64,000 nt of DNA from Isosphaera pallida ATCC 43644 (GTDB taxonomy: Bacteria > Planctomycetota > Planctomycetia > Isosphaerales > Isosphaeraceae): assembly GCF_000186345.1 (NCBI RefSeq), contig NC_014962.1, positions 4,864,450 to 4,928,449 on the forward strand. The letters run 5' to 3'. Shown one piece after another: positions 55,014 to 63,532 of this stretch (position 1 is its first letter; each line of letters begins with the position of its first letter). The notes under the pieces are model-generated. The model ran no database searches. It worked only from the letters and a program-made list of their open reading frames with translations, and was not told the origin of the DNA. Position numbers and translations under genes: made by a program.

Positions 55014-55991
55014 TCATCGTCGTGTGGCCCGGCGGTACGGATCAATATAGCCGGGCGGGGCGGGATCAAGCGATTCTAACATGAGGCCGCCAGGATTGAG
55101 CCGAGGCGGCGCGAACCGACCGTGACGGAGCATCTGGTGCCCCCGCCTTCGTTCGCGGGCGCGACGCAGACCGTCCAAGTCGATCGGACCCATGACGATT
55201 TTGGAGCCGGGACCGGGAGACGCCTGAGTGACGATCCGACCATCGTAATCGACGATCATGCTGCCGCCAGGCCAGGAGTAGGGGGGGTAGTGTGTCAGGC
55301 TCGCTCCTTGATTGGCTGCCACGACGTAAGCTAAATTCTCGATTGCCCGCGCTCGGTTGATCACGGTCCACCAATCCATCGGTTCGGTCGTTCCCCAAGG
55401 GTCCATGTAGGCCGAGACCCGAATTAGCACCTCGCAGCCCCGGAGCGCCATCGAACGCAGCACCTCGGGAAAGAGCCAGTCGTAACAGATCGCCACCCCC
55501 AAACGTCCAATCTCGGTCTCGACCACTGGCAAGAGGGTGGCGAGGTCGTCGTGGAACTCGGCGGGGCTGCCGTGTACCTCAAACGGAATCCAAGGGTTGA
55601 GCTTGCGGTAGGTAGCTAGCAGACCGTCGGGACCAATCAGGCAGGTGGTGTTGAAAACGACTCCGGGATGGGAGGGCGACGACTCCAGAAAACTCCCAGT
55701 CTGAATGTGGATCCGATGCCGGCGCGCTACTTGGATGTAACGGTCGGTGAACTCGTTGGGAATCGGTAAGGCAAGCTTGTCGAGGAGTTCGGCGGCACTG
55801 GGATAGATCGGGGCGGCGTGGGCGAACTCGGGGAAAACCACCAGTTTGAGATCGTCGAAGGGACCAGTGCCGACGACGGCGTGGTCAATCAATTCAGCCA
55901 ACGCGGTGAAACGCGCTGGATAGTCCGAACGGTCACGAGGGCAGGGGAGGTCGGTTTGAATCGCCGCGGCGGCGTAGCGGAGCGAACTCAT
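55014..55991 (-). CDS. Carbon-nitrogen hydrolase (nitrilase superfamily) amidase
   Basis: A 325-residue enzyme with the Glu-Lys-Cys triad: Glu in VVFPEFAHAAP, Lys in TYRKLNPWIPFE, Cys in GVAICYDWLFPEVLRSM. A second Glu (PMDWWTVINRARAIENLAYVVAANQGAS) fits the family's NRARA-x-EN motif. The exact substrate (nitrile, amide or carbamoyl) is unclear; the N-terminal AAAIQTDLPCPRD start resembles amidases of the N-carbamoyl-putrescine type. ATG 55991 (MSSLRYAAAA) puts the first beta strand near the N-terminus. The TPR gene is upstream on the same strand, 154 nt away. Confidence 0.93.
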   Translation of the reverse strand: MSSLRYAAAAIQTDLPCPRDRSDYPARFTALAELIDHAVVGTGPFDDLKLVVFPEFAHAAPIYPSAAELLDKLALPIPNEFTDRYIQVARRHRIHIQTGSFLESSPSHPGVVFNTTCLIGPDGLLATYRKLNPWIPFEVHGSPAEFHDDLATLLPVVETEIGRLGVAICYDWLFPEVLRSMALRGCEVLIRVSAYMDPWGTTEPMDWWTVINRARAIENLAYVVAANQGASLTHYPPYSWPGGSMIVDYDGRIVTQASPGPGSKIVMGPIDLDGLRRARERRRGHQMLRHGRFAPPRLNPGGLMLESLDPAPPGYIDPYRRATRR

Positions 55992-56145
55992 CGCGTGGTG
56001 GTTTCCATAGCCGAGGGATTGGAGAGAACACGAGGCGCGGGTTGAAACGCGACCTCGTCCACCAAGACAGGATGCGCCGAAGCGAGATGATCGTCGAGGA
56101 GACAAGGTCTCAACCGGCCGATCAGAATAAGGGATCGAGAGCAAG

Positions 56146-56730
56146 TCAGCGTGATGTCAGCTCCAACCCGCGTCGGATCGCCGCCCGCGTGGATGCGTCC
56201 AAGGTATCGGTCCGTGCCGCCGGTCTCAACCGGGTTAGAGCGTCTCGGGCGCGTTGGAACTCACCGCAACGGGCAAGAATGGCGGCCAGCAGCAACCACG
56301 CCGATTCATCCCGCGGATATCGTTGTAGGTGACGCTCCAGACCTGCTAGAGCATCGTTGACGACCCGCTCGGCTTTGAGATAGGTGTGAATCGATCGGGC
56401 TTGTTCGAACCAGGCCGGGTCGGTTTGAACGATCAGATGAATTTCGGCCAGCGCTTGAGCGTAGCGGCCGCGGCTCACGTCGAGAAGCGCCAGGCGTTCC
56501 CGTGCGGCTGAAGCGTAGGGATTCAGAACGAGGGCGCGCTGGTAGCGATCCCGCGCTTGAGGTTCGCGTCCAGCTCGCAAAAGCCGGTCGCCTCGCGCCA
56601 AGAGATCGGCGACCCTTTGGTCGCGCTCGGTGTGGCCTGGATTTGAGCCGTTCGCAAGACCGGAAGAGCCCCGAAGGATGGTCGAGACGATGGCTTGGGA
56701 CCCCGTCCACCCCACTAGGATCGTCGCCAT
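56146..56730 (-). CDS. TPR-repeat protein, secreted or membrane-bound
   Basis: A 194-residue protein from ATG 56730 (GTG 56769 would add 13 residues). A short hydrophobic N-terminus (MATILVGWTGSQAIVSTIL) precedes TPR units: LLARGDRLLRAGREPQARDR, YQRALVLNPYASAARERLAL, RYAQALAEIHLIVQTDPAWF, LERHLQRYPRDESAWLLLAA and REFQRARDAL-like. Helical repeats that bind other proteins. The gene starts 57 nt downstream of the kinase stop, so the two likely form an operon. Confidence 0.8.
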   Translation of the reverse strand: MATILVGWTGSQAIVSTILRGSSGLANGSNPGHTERDQRVADLLARGDRLLRAGREPQARDRYQRALVLNPYASAARERLALLDVSRGRYAQALAEIHLIVQTDPAWFEQARSIHTYLKAERVVNDALAGLERHLQRYPRDESAWLLLAAILARCGEFQRARDALTRLRPAARTDTLDASTRAAIRRGLELTSR

Positions 56731-56787
56731 GACGCAAGCGCTATGAAGGTTCGGCTTCAGGTTGCACACGACGCGCGACTCCCGAAA

Positions 56788-58446
56788 TCATCGAGGAGTG
56801 AAATCCACCCGGTTGAGTGATGGCGGGGGCGGCGGAACTTCGGAGGACCATCTTCGTGAATTCAAAATCGAAATGGTGAGAAACCCTACCACCAGCGCCA
56901 GGAGGACCCCGCCCATGACCATCACCATGACCCGCAGCTCATTGTCGTCGCGGGATCGAGCTTCGCTCGGATGGTATCCGAACATCCCATAGCTCGGTGG
57001 GGAGGGGAGCGGGGCAGGGGAGAGCGGATGGAAATCGTCCGTTTCCGCACTAAGGTCTTTGGGACGGACCTTGTGGATAGACCGGTTCCGTTTCGCGGAC
57101 CGGGTTGATCTCGACGATTTCGACGAGGCAGCTTCGGTGGACGCCCGACTTGATCGTGGACTGGGTTGGGTGTGGTTGAGGTCGGTTGCAGCCGGCGCGG
57201 ACGACGACCCACTCCGAGAGGATGAGCCGGCAAGCGATGATGAGGCGAGAGGCGTTACGGCGGGAAGCTCGTCTTCAAACCCTGGATCGTCACCGAAACT
57301 GAAAGGTTGGTTTGGTGAGGCAAACGCTGCAGCGTTGTCTGCCGATCGACTCCCTGGAACCAACTCCACTACTGTTCCCACCGAGGACGCGCCCAGATCG
57401 AACTCGGACTCGGAATCGGACGGCATTTCGGGAGGGGCAGACCGCGAAGGGGGCTTAGGGGCAACCGGGAACTCCGCCGTCGGACGCGTGGCCGAGAGGG
57501 ACCGCAACGCCTGAATGAGTTGCCGATAGGAGTCGTAACGCCGCTCGGGCGACTTGGCCATCATAGTCTTAAGGATCGCGGCGAACTCCGGCGGGACATC
57601 GGGTCGAACCTTTCGAACGTCAGGAATGTCGCCGCGAATGTGAAGGAGTACTTTTTCGGAGATCTTGTCGGCGACATAAGGCGGGGAGCCGGTCAACAGG
57701 TAGTAGAGGGTGCAACCCAGGGAGTAAATATCGCTGCGAATGGTGGCGGCGTGGCTGTCGCGGGCCTGCTCGGGGGCCATGTAGTCAATGGTGCCGATCG
57801 TGGTACCTTCGCGAGTTAACCGTTCGTCATCCAAGATGGTCCGCGCCAGTCCCAGATCGGCGAGCTTGACCTGGCCTTCGCTGGTGATCAGGAGGTTGCC
57901 GGGTTTGATGTCGCGGTGGACTAACCCAGCCTGGGCGGCGTGATCAAGCGCCTCGGCGGTCTGGATCGCCACTTCGATCACACGAGCAACCGGCATGGAA
58001 CCATGTTTTTTGACGTACCGCGAAAGATCACCGCCGTTGACGTATTCGAAGACCAGGAAGTGACGATCCTGCGCGTGGCCCACGTCGAGCAGTTCCACCA
58101 CGTTGGGATGGCTCAACGAGGCCAGGAGTCTAGCCTCGTTGAGAAAGCGTTGAAGGGTGGTGGGCTTGCGAGCGAGTTCCTTGGGCAAAATTTTGAGCGC
58201 GACGATCAGTCCAGTGGGACGATGTCGGCCCCGCGCGACCAAGCTCATCCCGCCTTTGCCGAGCAGTTCCAGCACCTCGTAGTCGCCAAGGACGGGGCGA
58301 TCGCCTGAAATCGTCCCCCCGCCGCCTAGCGAAGCAAAATCTTCGACCGCCGACATCGAACCAAGCGACGCCTCGCGGTCCTGCGGACTCGATTTGGCCG
58401 ACGCCGAAACCGAGGTGTTCGCGGAGTCTTGGGGTCGCGGGGTCAC
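56788..58446 (-). CDS. Ser/Thr protein kinase with C-terminal membrane anchor
   Basis: A 552-residue Hanks-type kinase: GKGGMSLVARGRHRPTG, VALKILPKELA, LVHRDIKPGNLLI (RD kinase, unlike the one at 43712), LADLGLARTI (DLG for DFG, as in many planctomycete kinases), GTIDYMAPEQA and SDIYSLGCTLYYLLTG. After the domain (to about residue 310) come about 200 residues of Ser/Pro-rich linker and one transmembrane helix (LRVMVMVMGGVLLALVVGFLTISIL) with a short outside tail. The Cys-poor linker is likely disordered. Start ATG 58446 (MTPRPQDSANTS). Followed by the TPR protein and amidase genes. Confidence 0.93.
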   Translation of the reverse strand: MTPRPQDSANTSVSASAKSSPQDREASLGSMSAVEDFASLGGGGTISGDRPVLGDYEVLELLGKGGMSLVARGRHRPTGLIVALKILPKELARKPTTLQRFLNEARLLASLSHPNVVELLDVGHAQDRHFLVFEYVNGGDLSRYVKKHGSMPVARVIEVAIQTAEALDHAAQAGLVHRDIKPGNLLITSEGQVKLADLGLARTILDDERLTREGTTIGTIDYMAPEQARDSHAATIRSDIYSLGCTLYYLLTGSPPYVADKISEKVLLHIRGDIPDVRKVRPDVPPEFAAILKTMMAKSPERRYDSYRQLIQALRSLSATRPTAEFPVAPKPPSRSAPPEMPSDSESEFDLGASSVGTVVELVPGSRSADNAAAFASPNQPFSFGDDPGFEDELPAVTPLASSSLAGSSSRSGSSSAPAATDLNHTQPSPRSSRASTEAASSKSSRSTRSAKRNRSIHKVRPKDLSAETDDFHPLSPAPLPSPPSYGMFGYHPSEARSRDDNELRVMVMVMGGVLLALVVGFLTISILNSRRWSSEVPPPPPSLNRVDFTPR

Positions 58447-58880
58447 GAGAGAAGCCCTCGGAGTGGGTCGAAAGGAAGAGGAATTCGACCGACGCGCGGA
58501 AGCGATGATCGTGTGAGAGCGTGCGCGCAGACAACAACGTCAATCCATCCGGCCAATCGAATCGAGTGGCTTGGCTTAGTGTCGGGGAACAACCAAACCG
58601 ACCGGCTCGCCCAAGAAAGAGATCGAAGAAGCGGGGAAACGACGGTTGAAGACACGTCCTTTTCAACAGACGAGGCGTCGCAAATCACGCAGGGGTCTTC
58701 GAACGAGAAACGCGACGCCAAGTCAATCCGCGGCGTCCGATCCATTCCGTTGCCTTCGCTTTATCGTTAGGGCTTGATGATTGAATGGCAAGCCGGTTCT
58801 CCACCATCTCGGCGGATGACTCCGCGGCGTTGGTTGGGGACTCCTTGGTTAGGTGGGGTGGAAGGACCAGAACGGTTACA
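58447..58880. other. Intergenic region of 434 nt
   Basis: Between the kinase start and the stop of the SDR gene, both minus. It should hold the kinase promoter and the end of the SDR transcript. I find no hairpin with a clear T-run and no convincing small gene. Confidence 0.35.
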
Positions 58881-59708
58881 TTACAGCCTCTGGAGATGAA
58901 GCCCGCCATCGAGAGGCAAAACCACGCCGGTGGCGTAGGGCAGGGGGGATCGAGCAAGTTGAGCGACGACTCGTCCCACATCCTCGGGCGTGCCCCAGCG
59001 GGGTATCGGCACCAGACCGTCGCGGATCCGTTGCGTGTAGAGGTCGGCCACACGCTCGGTCATGTCGGTACGAATCAGACCTGGACGCAGTTCGACCACT
59101 CGGATCGGGGAGTCGGCCAATCGAAGGGCAAAGGCTCGTGCGATGGTGGCGATGCCCGCCTTCGAGACGCAGTATTCGACCCGGTTGAGACTGACATGGT
59201 CGGCCGAGATCGAGCCGATGAAATGAATCTGAGCCGCCTCGAGCTCGGGATGAAGCGGTTGGGTCATCATCAACCGCGCCAGCCTTTGCGTGAGAAAAAA
59301 CACGCCTTTCAGGTTGGCGTTCATCACCTCGTCCCAGCTTTCCGGCGTGGTCTCCAGCACATCCGACCGAACCCTCGGGGCCATGCCAGCGTTGTTGACC
59401 AACAGATCGAGGCGTCCAAAACGAGACGCCACCTCATGGGTCACCGTTTCAACCGTGGTGAGATCGCCCGAGTCGGCGGCCACCGACCAGGCTTGGGGAG
59501 CGCCTAAGCTCAACGCCTCGGAAACCGTCTGTTGAGCGGCTTCCGAGCCGGAGCGATATGTCAAGCCAATGGCGAACCCCGCCCGAGCCAGCGCATGAAC
59601 AATGCCCCGGCCAATCCCACGCCCTCCTCCGGTCACGAGGGCGGTGGGCGGAGACGACCTGAGCGAAGGGTCCACGATCCGGCTCGAATCCTCGAAACTC
59701 ATACTCAC
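58881..59708 (-). CDS. Classical SDR family oxidoreductase
   Basis: A 275-residue classical short-chain dehydrogenase. TALVTGGGRGIGRGIVHAL (TGxxxGxG), LVNNAGMAPR (NNAG), GSISADHVSLNRVEYCVSKAG (catalytic Ser, Tyr, Lys) and VVELRPGLIRTDMT are present; the C-terminus GVVLPLDGGLHLQRL ends like 3-ketoacyl-reductase relatives. The first codon is GTG 59708 (GGGAG upstream); ATG 59702 is an alternative. Function beyond NAD(P)-dependent oxidoreduction cannot be read. Confidence 0.93.
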   Translation of the reverse strand: MSMSFEDSSRIVDPSLRSSPPTALVTGGGRGIGRGIVHALARAGFAIGLTYRSGSEAAQQTVSEALSLGAPQAWSVAADSGDLTTVETVTHEVASRFGRLDLLVNNAGMAPRVRSDVLETTPESWDEVMNANLKGVFFLTQRLARLMMTQPLHPELEAAQIHFIGSISADHVSLNRVEYCVSKAGIATIARAFALRLADSPIRVVELRPGLIRTDMTERVADLYTQRIRDGLVPIPRWGTPEDVGRVVAQLARSPLPYATGVVLPLDGGLHLQRL

Positions 59709-60038
59709 AGGGGAGGACTCCCGAGAAAAAATGACGATAAGGGTGCTTCGTCTGGCGAGGAACGGTCACCCAACCCATCGTGATCCGCCACAACCAGAAA
59801 CGAAACGAAAACGGGTGGACTAGTGGACCGGCACCACACGCCCGTGCGCGCGAAGGCGTTGAAGGTACGTGACCCGTCGCGCGGGATCAAGATTCGGGCG
59901 CTTGACTTCACCATCCAAGACGATTTCAATAGGTGCGGGATCCTCGTGGTTGGGAAGGGTGGGCGAACGTTCGATCGAGTTGCTTTCTCACGCCTCGTCA
60001 TCATAACGGGGCCAGGCCCTCGGTGGGATCCGGCGAAC
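59709..60038. other. Intergenic region of 330 nt upstream of the tRNA genes
   Basis: Lies between the SDR gene and the first tRNA-Arg gene. It should hold the tRNA promoter; a weak match to -35/-10 elements may lie in the last 80 nt, but I cannot single one out. Confidence 0.3.
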
Positions 60039-60112
60039 GCGCTCGTAGCTCAGGAGGATAGAGCGGCGGTTTCCTAAACCGCAGGTCGCAGGTTCGAATC
60101 CTGCCGGGCGCA
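60039..60112 (+). tRNA. tRNA-Arg (anticodon CCT)
   Basis: A full cloverleaf of 74 nt including the discriminator base: acceptor GCGCTCG / CGGGCGC, D arm GCTC...GAGC, anticodon stem GCGGT / ACCGC with loop TTCCTAA (anticodon CCT at 60073-60075), T arm GCAGG-TTCGAAT-CCTGC. Reads AGG codons. CCA is not encoded. Confidence 0.95.
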
Positions 60113-60220
60113 TGACTTCACTCTTGCCACGGCACAGGCGCGCCTCACGCGGCACGTTGATCAACCCCAGCTTGAACTCGTCTCTCGAAACTCGAAGAAG
60201 GTGAGATAGATCACTACCAC

Positions 60221-60294
60221 GCGCCCGTAGCTCAGCTGGATAGAGCATCGGTCTTCTAAACCGACGGTCGCAGGTTCGAATCCTGCCGGGCGTA
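60221..60294 (+). tRNA. tRNA-Arg (anticodon TCT)
   Basis: A 74-nt tRNA: acceptor GCGCCCG / CGGGCGT, D arm GCTC...GAGC, anticodon stem TCGGT / ACCGA with loop CTTCTAA (anticodon TCT), T arm GCAGG-TTCGAAT-CCTGC. Reads AGA (and AGG by wobble). CCA is not encoded. The T arm is identical to that of the upstream tRNA-Arg. Confidence 0.95.
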
Positions 60295-60370
60295 CTGATA
60301 GAGGGGTTCACGCAAATCGTGAGCGCCTGGCCTACGTCGTCCGCGTTCTTCTGCAAGATTCAGTAACGGT

Positions 60371-60860
60371 TTACGTCTGCCTTTTTAGGTCATAGGCTGG
60401 TTCAATTCTTCTCTCGGAACCCGACAGTAACGGTTCGGAGATTGGAGCGCGACCTACGCGAACCTGCCGACCTCGGGTTAGCACCAATTTTTTCTGAATC
60501 AGGAGCGTCCAATACTCCTGCGGTTGAGCCAGGATAGTGTCGGCCGCGACTGGCACGACCTCGCCCTCGTAGTTGATCGAGCGGAGGAGGTAGCCGGCGT
60601 GTTCGATCTCGTGCAGGAAGCCGACCGGCTGTGGCGGATCGCGTTGGAGGTGCAACTCCATAATGACGGCGGCGTGTGGAAAGCGACGCAGCGTCTTTTG
60701 CATCCTTTCCTAGACCAGGCTTTCCGCACCCTCTGCATCGATCTTGACCAGTTCCAGGCACGGCCATTCAGCGCAGAGGCGGTCCAAAGTGATCGCAGGG
60801 GCCTGTATGGTCTGGCCGCGATGCGTGTAGGCCCAACGTCCCAGCGGCGCTCGCAGTCGG
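60371..60860 (-). pseudogene. FkbM-type methyltransferase remnant with in-frame stop
   Basis: The C-terminal half of a FkbM-family methyltransferase: AYTHRGQTIQAPAITLDRLC, LVKIDAEGAESLV, an in-frame TAG, then ERMQKTLRRFPHAAVIMEL and EIEHAGYLLRSINYEG. The TAG at 60710-60712 replaces a codon inside the conserved KIDAEGAE-x-LV-x-x-M stretch, where a Trp codon (TGG) would fit, so the gene is broken by one base change. The N-terminal half, with the SAM-binding glycine motif, is absent; it is fused to a piece of unrelated sequence and a HsdM fragment upstream on the same strand. Confidence 0.75.
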
Positions 60861-61065
60861 CCACGCCTTCCCCGACATTCGCGCCCTTGTTCCCAGCGCA
60901 TCGGCCGCTCGTCGTGGCCGACGCGGCGGTAGAGGAACCGTTGACCGGTCAATTCGTCAATGACCCGCTGTCCCTCGGGCGTCGGGTCCGGGTTGTGCCA
61001 GAGGACACCGTCCCAGCGGTTACGCAGGTCGGCCACGAGGTTGAAGCAGAGTTCCTTCGTTGGCG

Positions 61066-61580
61066 AGCGAGTTGTTGCGGCGATTGCCGCCCGGCCGCCA
61101 CGCTCGTTGCTCGCGCTGGGGCGTTTCAGCTTGCGCATGATGAGTTGCAGGAACAGCAAGGCCGTTTCGCTGGTCTGCTTGTCGGCCAGGAAATTGCCAC
61201 GGATGCCCGCCTCTTCCTCGTCGCCAAATGGCGGATTGGTCAGGATCACGTCCACGCGGTCGCGGTCGCCCGGTTTGGTGAGCTTGACGGCCAGGCTGTT
61301 GCCGTACCAATGACCGGGGCGTCGAGTCCGTGCAGAAGCAGGTTCATCTGGGCGAGCAGTAGGGCTGCAGCTTGGCCTCGCCCCCGCGGATGCCGCGTTC
61401 CTGCAAGGTGCGCCGGTCCTAGACTGTCTTGTACTGCTTTTCCAAGTGGGCGAAGGTTTCCGCGAGGAAGCCGCTGGTGCCACAGGCGGGATCGAGGACC
61501 ACTTCGCCGAGCCGGGGATCGGTCACCGTGATCAAGAACTGGATGACGGGCCGGGGCGTGTAGATTTCGCCCGCCTCCCG
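61066..61580 (-). pseudogene. HsdM (type I N6-adenine DNA methylase) remnant
   Basis: A decayed middle part of a type I modification subunit: AGEIYTPRPVIQFL, DPACGTSGFLAETFAHLEKQY (motif I), then a TAG where Gln is expected, RTLQERGIRGGEAKLQPY, one lost base, LLAQMNLLLHGLDAPVIG, another lost base or bases, GNSLAVKLTKPGDRDRVDVILTNPPFGDEEEAGI (NPPF, motif IV) and ALLFLQLIMRKLKRP. Both ends of the gene are gone. The restriction (HsdR) and specificity (HsdS) genes are not in the window. It overlaps the end of the neighbouring herA frame. Confidence 0.85.
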
Positions 61581-63484
61581 TTGTCAGCTTTGTTGTTGGC
61601 TCTACCCATTTGATTCACTCGCAGGAACTCTGCCGGGTCAGTGAAGGCCGTGAAGAAAATCGGCTTGCCGGAAAACGCTAGAGGCGAGACGGGGCCGACA
61701 GCCATGAACGGAAACTCTTGCAGGTCACGGCGTGGAAAGCTCTGCGGATCGCGGAACGATTGGTAGAGTTCGAGCGACCGCTTGTCGCCGCCGGCGAAGT
61801 CACGCAGCCGGTCGAACTCGGTGCCCATCGCTAGGCCGAAGCCAAAAGCGAGAATGCGTAGTTGCTGGAGAATCTCGTTATCGATGCCGCCCAGGGTTTG
61901 ACTGATGAAGAACCAGCCGATGCCGTACTTCCGCGTCTCACGCACCGCCCGGCGCAGCAGCGAGCGAAGGCGATCCGCCTCGGAACCCTCGTCGAGTCGG
62001 CCGCTCGGCGCATGACGATGCGCTTCATCGAGCAGCACCAGCACGTTGGCACTCTGCTCGGTGCTCAGGGCCGATGTGGCCTGCGCTACTAGAATGTTGA
62101 GGAGCTTTGCTAGAATCCTGCGCTGCAATTCCTCAGACCAGAACCGCTGGTTACCTTGGCGAGAGATGTCAATCACGATGACTGGGCGGGGAGAGTTGTC
62201 CCCAGCCGATCCAAGGAGCCGATTGACGATGCCGTGCTGTTGTTGGCCAAAGCTGTAGAGCCGGTGCCGGTCTTGCCCTCGCGTAAACAGCCGGCAGATC
62301 GGTTGCCAGGTCTTGGCAAGCAGCTGATTTTGCGCCTGCTTGTCGTTGAGGAACCGTTGGACTCGCTGCTGAAGCTGCTGGGCACGCTGTCTGGTCGTGT
62401 AGATGAATCCAGCATTGTTGGGGTCATTGATGGCATTCAACGCGGCCTGCAGAACCGGCAGTGTTTCGAGAGCGTCAAGCTTGTGAGTGCCCTCTAAGGC
62501 TTGACGCACGACCTCAGCAGCCCGACGGGCATTTTCTGCTGACGCGCTCGGAATCTGTAACTGTTCAAAGAACCGCAAAGAGATCAGCATTTCCTCGAAG
62601 GTATCCCAATCATCCAATTGGATGTCGCCAATCCTGAATACTTCGATCGGTCGTCCCTGTGCCCGAATTGCCTGGTCTAATTGCAAGCCCTGCTGACCGA
62701 CGCGTTTGCCGGAGAGTTCCAGCGAGAATTCTCCCTGCGGGTCAATGACCAAAATGCCGAGTTGAGGATGCCGGGCGTAAGCGCAAAGCATCATCTTCGC
62801 CAGGCCCGACTTGCCGGAGCCAGTCTTGCCGAAGACGCCAAGGTGGTAGGCTTCACCCGCGCCCCCAACACCGCTGCCGAAATGCTTGAACCACATGGGA
62901 TACAGCACGTCGTTCGCGTAGGCCTTGCCCAGGTAGACGATCTCTTTCTCTTTCTGATAGACCGACAGAAGCTCATTTAGAAGGGCTTGATTAACCCGAA
63001 AGACGCGGGTTCCCGTGGGCGGAACCATGCCCAGCACCTCCGGCTCGTAGCCGTTGCTGCCCTGGCGGAACGTCGCGCCGACGACCAGGTCCGCGATGCG
63101 CGTATCCTGGCGATTGGTGATCGGCGGAATCTCTCCGGTTCGCTTGACCAGGTTGCGAAAGACGGAATCCTCGTGCCAACGGTTACGCAACTCGATGCCG
63201 ACGACTTGGCCAACGGAAATAATGGGCGTGCCGTTCTGTTCGGCGCGAAATGCCGTCAGCGCCCCGACCATGCGTTCTTTGGTCGCTTCGAGCAAGAGGT
63301 CGAGCGTCAGTTCGGTGTTGGACGACGGGCTGCCGATGACGGCCACATCTTGGTTGCGTTCCGTGGACATGCTCAACCTCCTCGCCCGCCTTCGGTGCGA
63401 TAGTTTTGCAGAAACAGTCGTCAGTTCGGTGTTGGACGACGGGCTGCCGATGACGGCCACATCTTGGTTGCGTTCCGTGGACAT
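61532..63484 (-). CDS. HerA-like DNA translocase ATPase
   Basis: A 650-residue ATPase of the HerA/FtsK superfamily, the partner of NurA in DNA-end processing. It has an N-terminal beta barrel (DLVVGATFRQGSNGYEPEVLGMVPP), Walker A GVFGKTGSGKSGLAKMM, the GILVIDPQGEFSLE segment, a long helical insert, Walker B NVLVLLDEAHRHAP and an arginine-finger-type ETRKYGIGWFFISQ. The first 23 residues are repeated (MSTERNQDVAVIGSPSSN twice, 38 codons apart) because of a 114-nt duplication; an inner ATG at 63370 with GAGGAGG is an equally good start. The C-terminal 20 residues read into the hsdM remnant out of frame, so the natural end is missing. Confidence 0.87.
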   Translation of the reverse strand: MSTERNQDVAVIGSPSSNTELTTVSAKLSHRRRARRLSMSTERNQDVAVIGSPSSNTELTLDLLLEATKERMVGALTAFRAEQNGTPIISVGQVVGIELRNRWHEDSVFRNLVKRTGEIPPITNRQDTRIADLVVGATFRQGSNGYEPEVLGMVPPTGTRVFRVNQALLNELLSVYQKEKEIVYLGKAYANDVLYPMWFKHFGSGVGGAGEAYHLGVFGKTGSGKSGLAKMMLCAYARHPQLGILVIDPQGEFSLELSGKRVGQQGLQLDQAIRAQGRPIEVFRIGDIQLDDWDTFEEMLISLRFFEQLQIPSASAENARRAAEVVRQALEGTHKLDALETLPVLQAALNAINDPNNAGFIYTTRQRAQQLQQRVQRFLNDKQAQNQLLAKTWQPICRLFTRGQDRHRLYSFGQQQHGIVNRLLGSAGDNSPRPVIVIDISRQGNQRFWSEELQRRILAKLLNILVAQATSALSTEQSANVLVLLDEAHRHAPSGRLDEGSEADRLRSLLRRAVRETRKYGIGWFFISQTLGGIDNEILQQLRILAFGFGLAMGTEFDRLRDFAGGDKRSLELYQSFRDPQSFPRRDLQEFPFMAVGPVSPLAFSGKPIFFTAFTDPAEFLRVNQMGRANNKADNGRRAKSTRPGPSSSS

Positions 63485-63532
63485 GCTCAACCTCCTCGCC
63501 CGCCTTCGGTGCGGTAGTTTTGCAGAAACAGT
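63306..63532. repeat. Direct tandem repeat of 114 nt spanning the nurA-herA junction
   Basis: Two copies (63306-63418 and 63420-63532) with one mismatch. The unit carries the end of nurA, the TGA stop, a GAGGAGG ribosome binding site, the herA ATG and its first codons. The period is a multiple of three, so herA remains in frame in both copies. Confidence 0.97.

Noticed and set aside
57066-57076. TTGTGGATAG as a DnaA box
   Set aside because: A single near-match inside a coding region; no cluster and no origin architecture was seen, so no oriC is claimed.
60524-61531. 335-codon plus-strand open frame opposite the FkbM and HsdM remnants
   Set aside because: It is a complement of methyltransferase sequence; the minus strand has the known motifs NPPF, DPACGTSG and KIDAEGAE.
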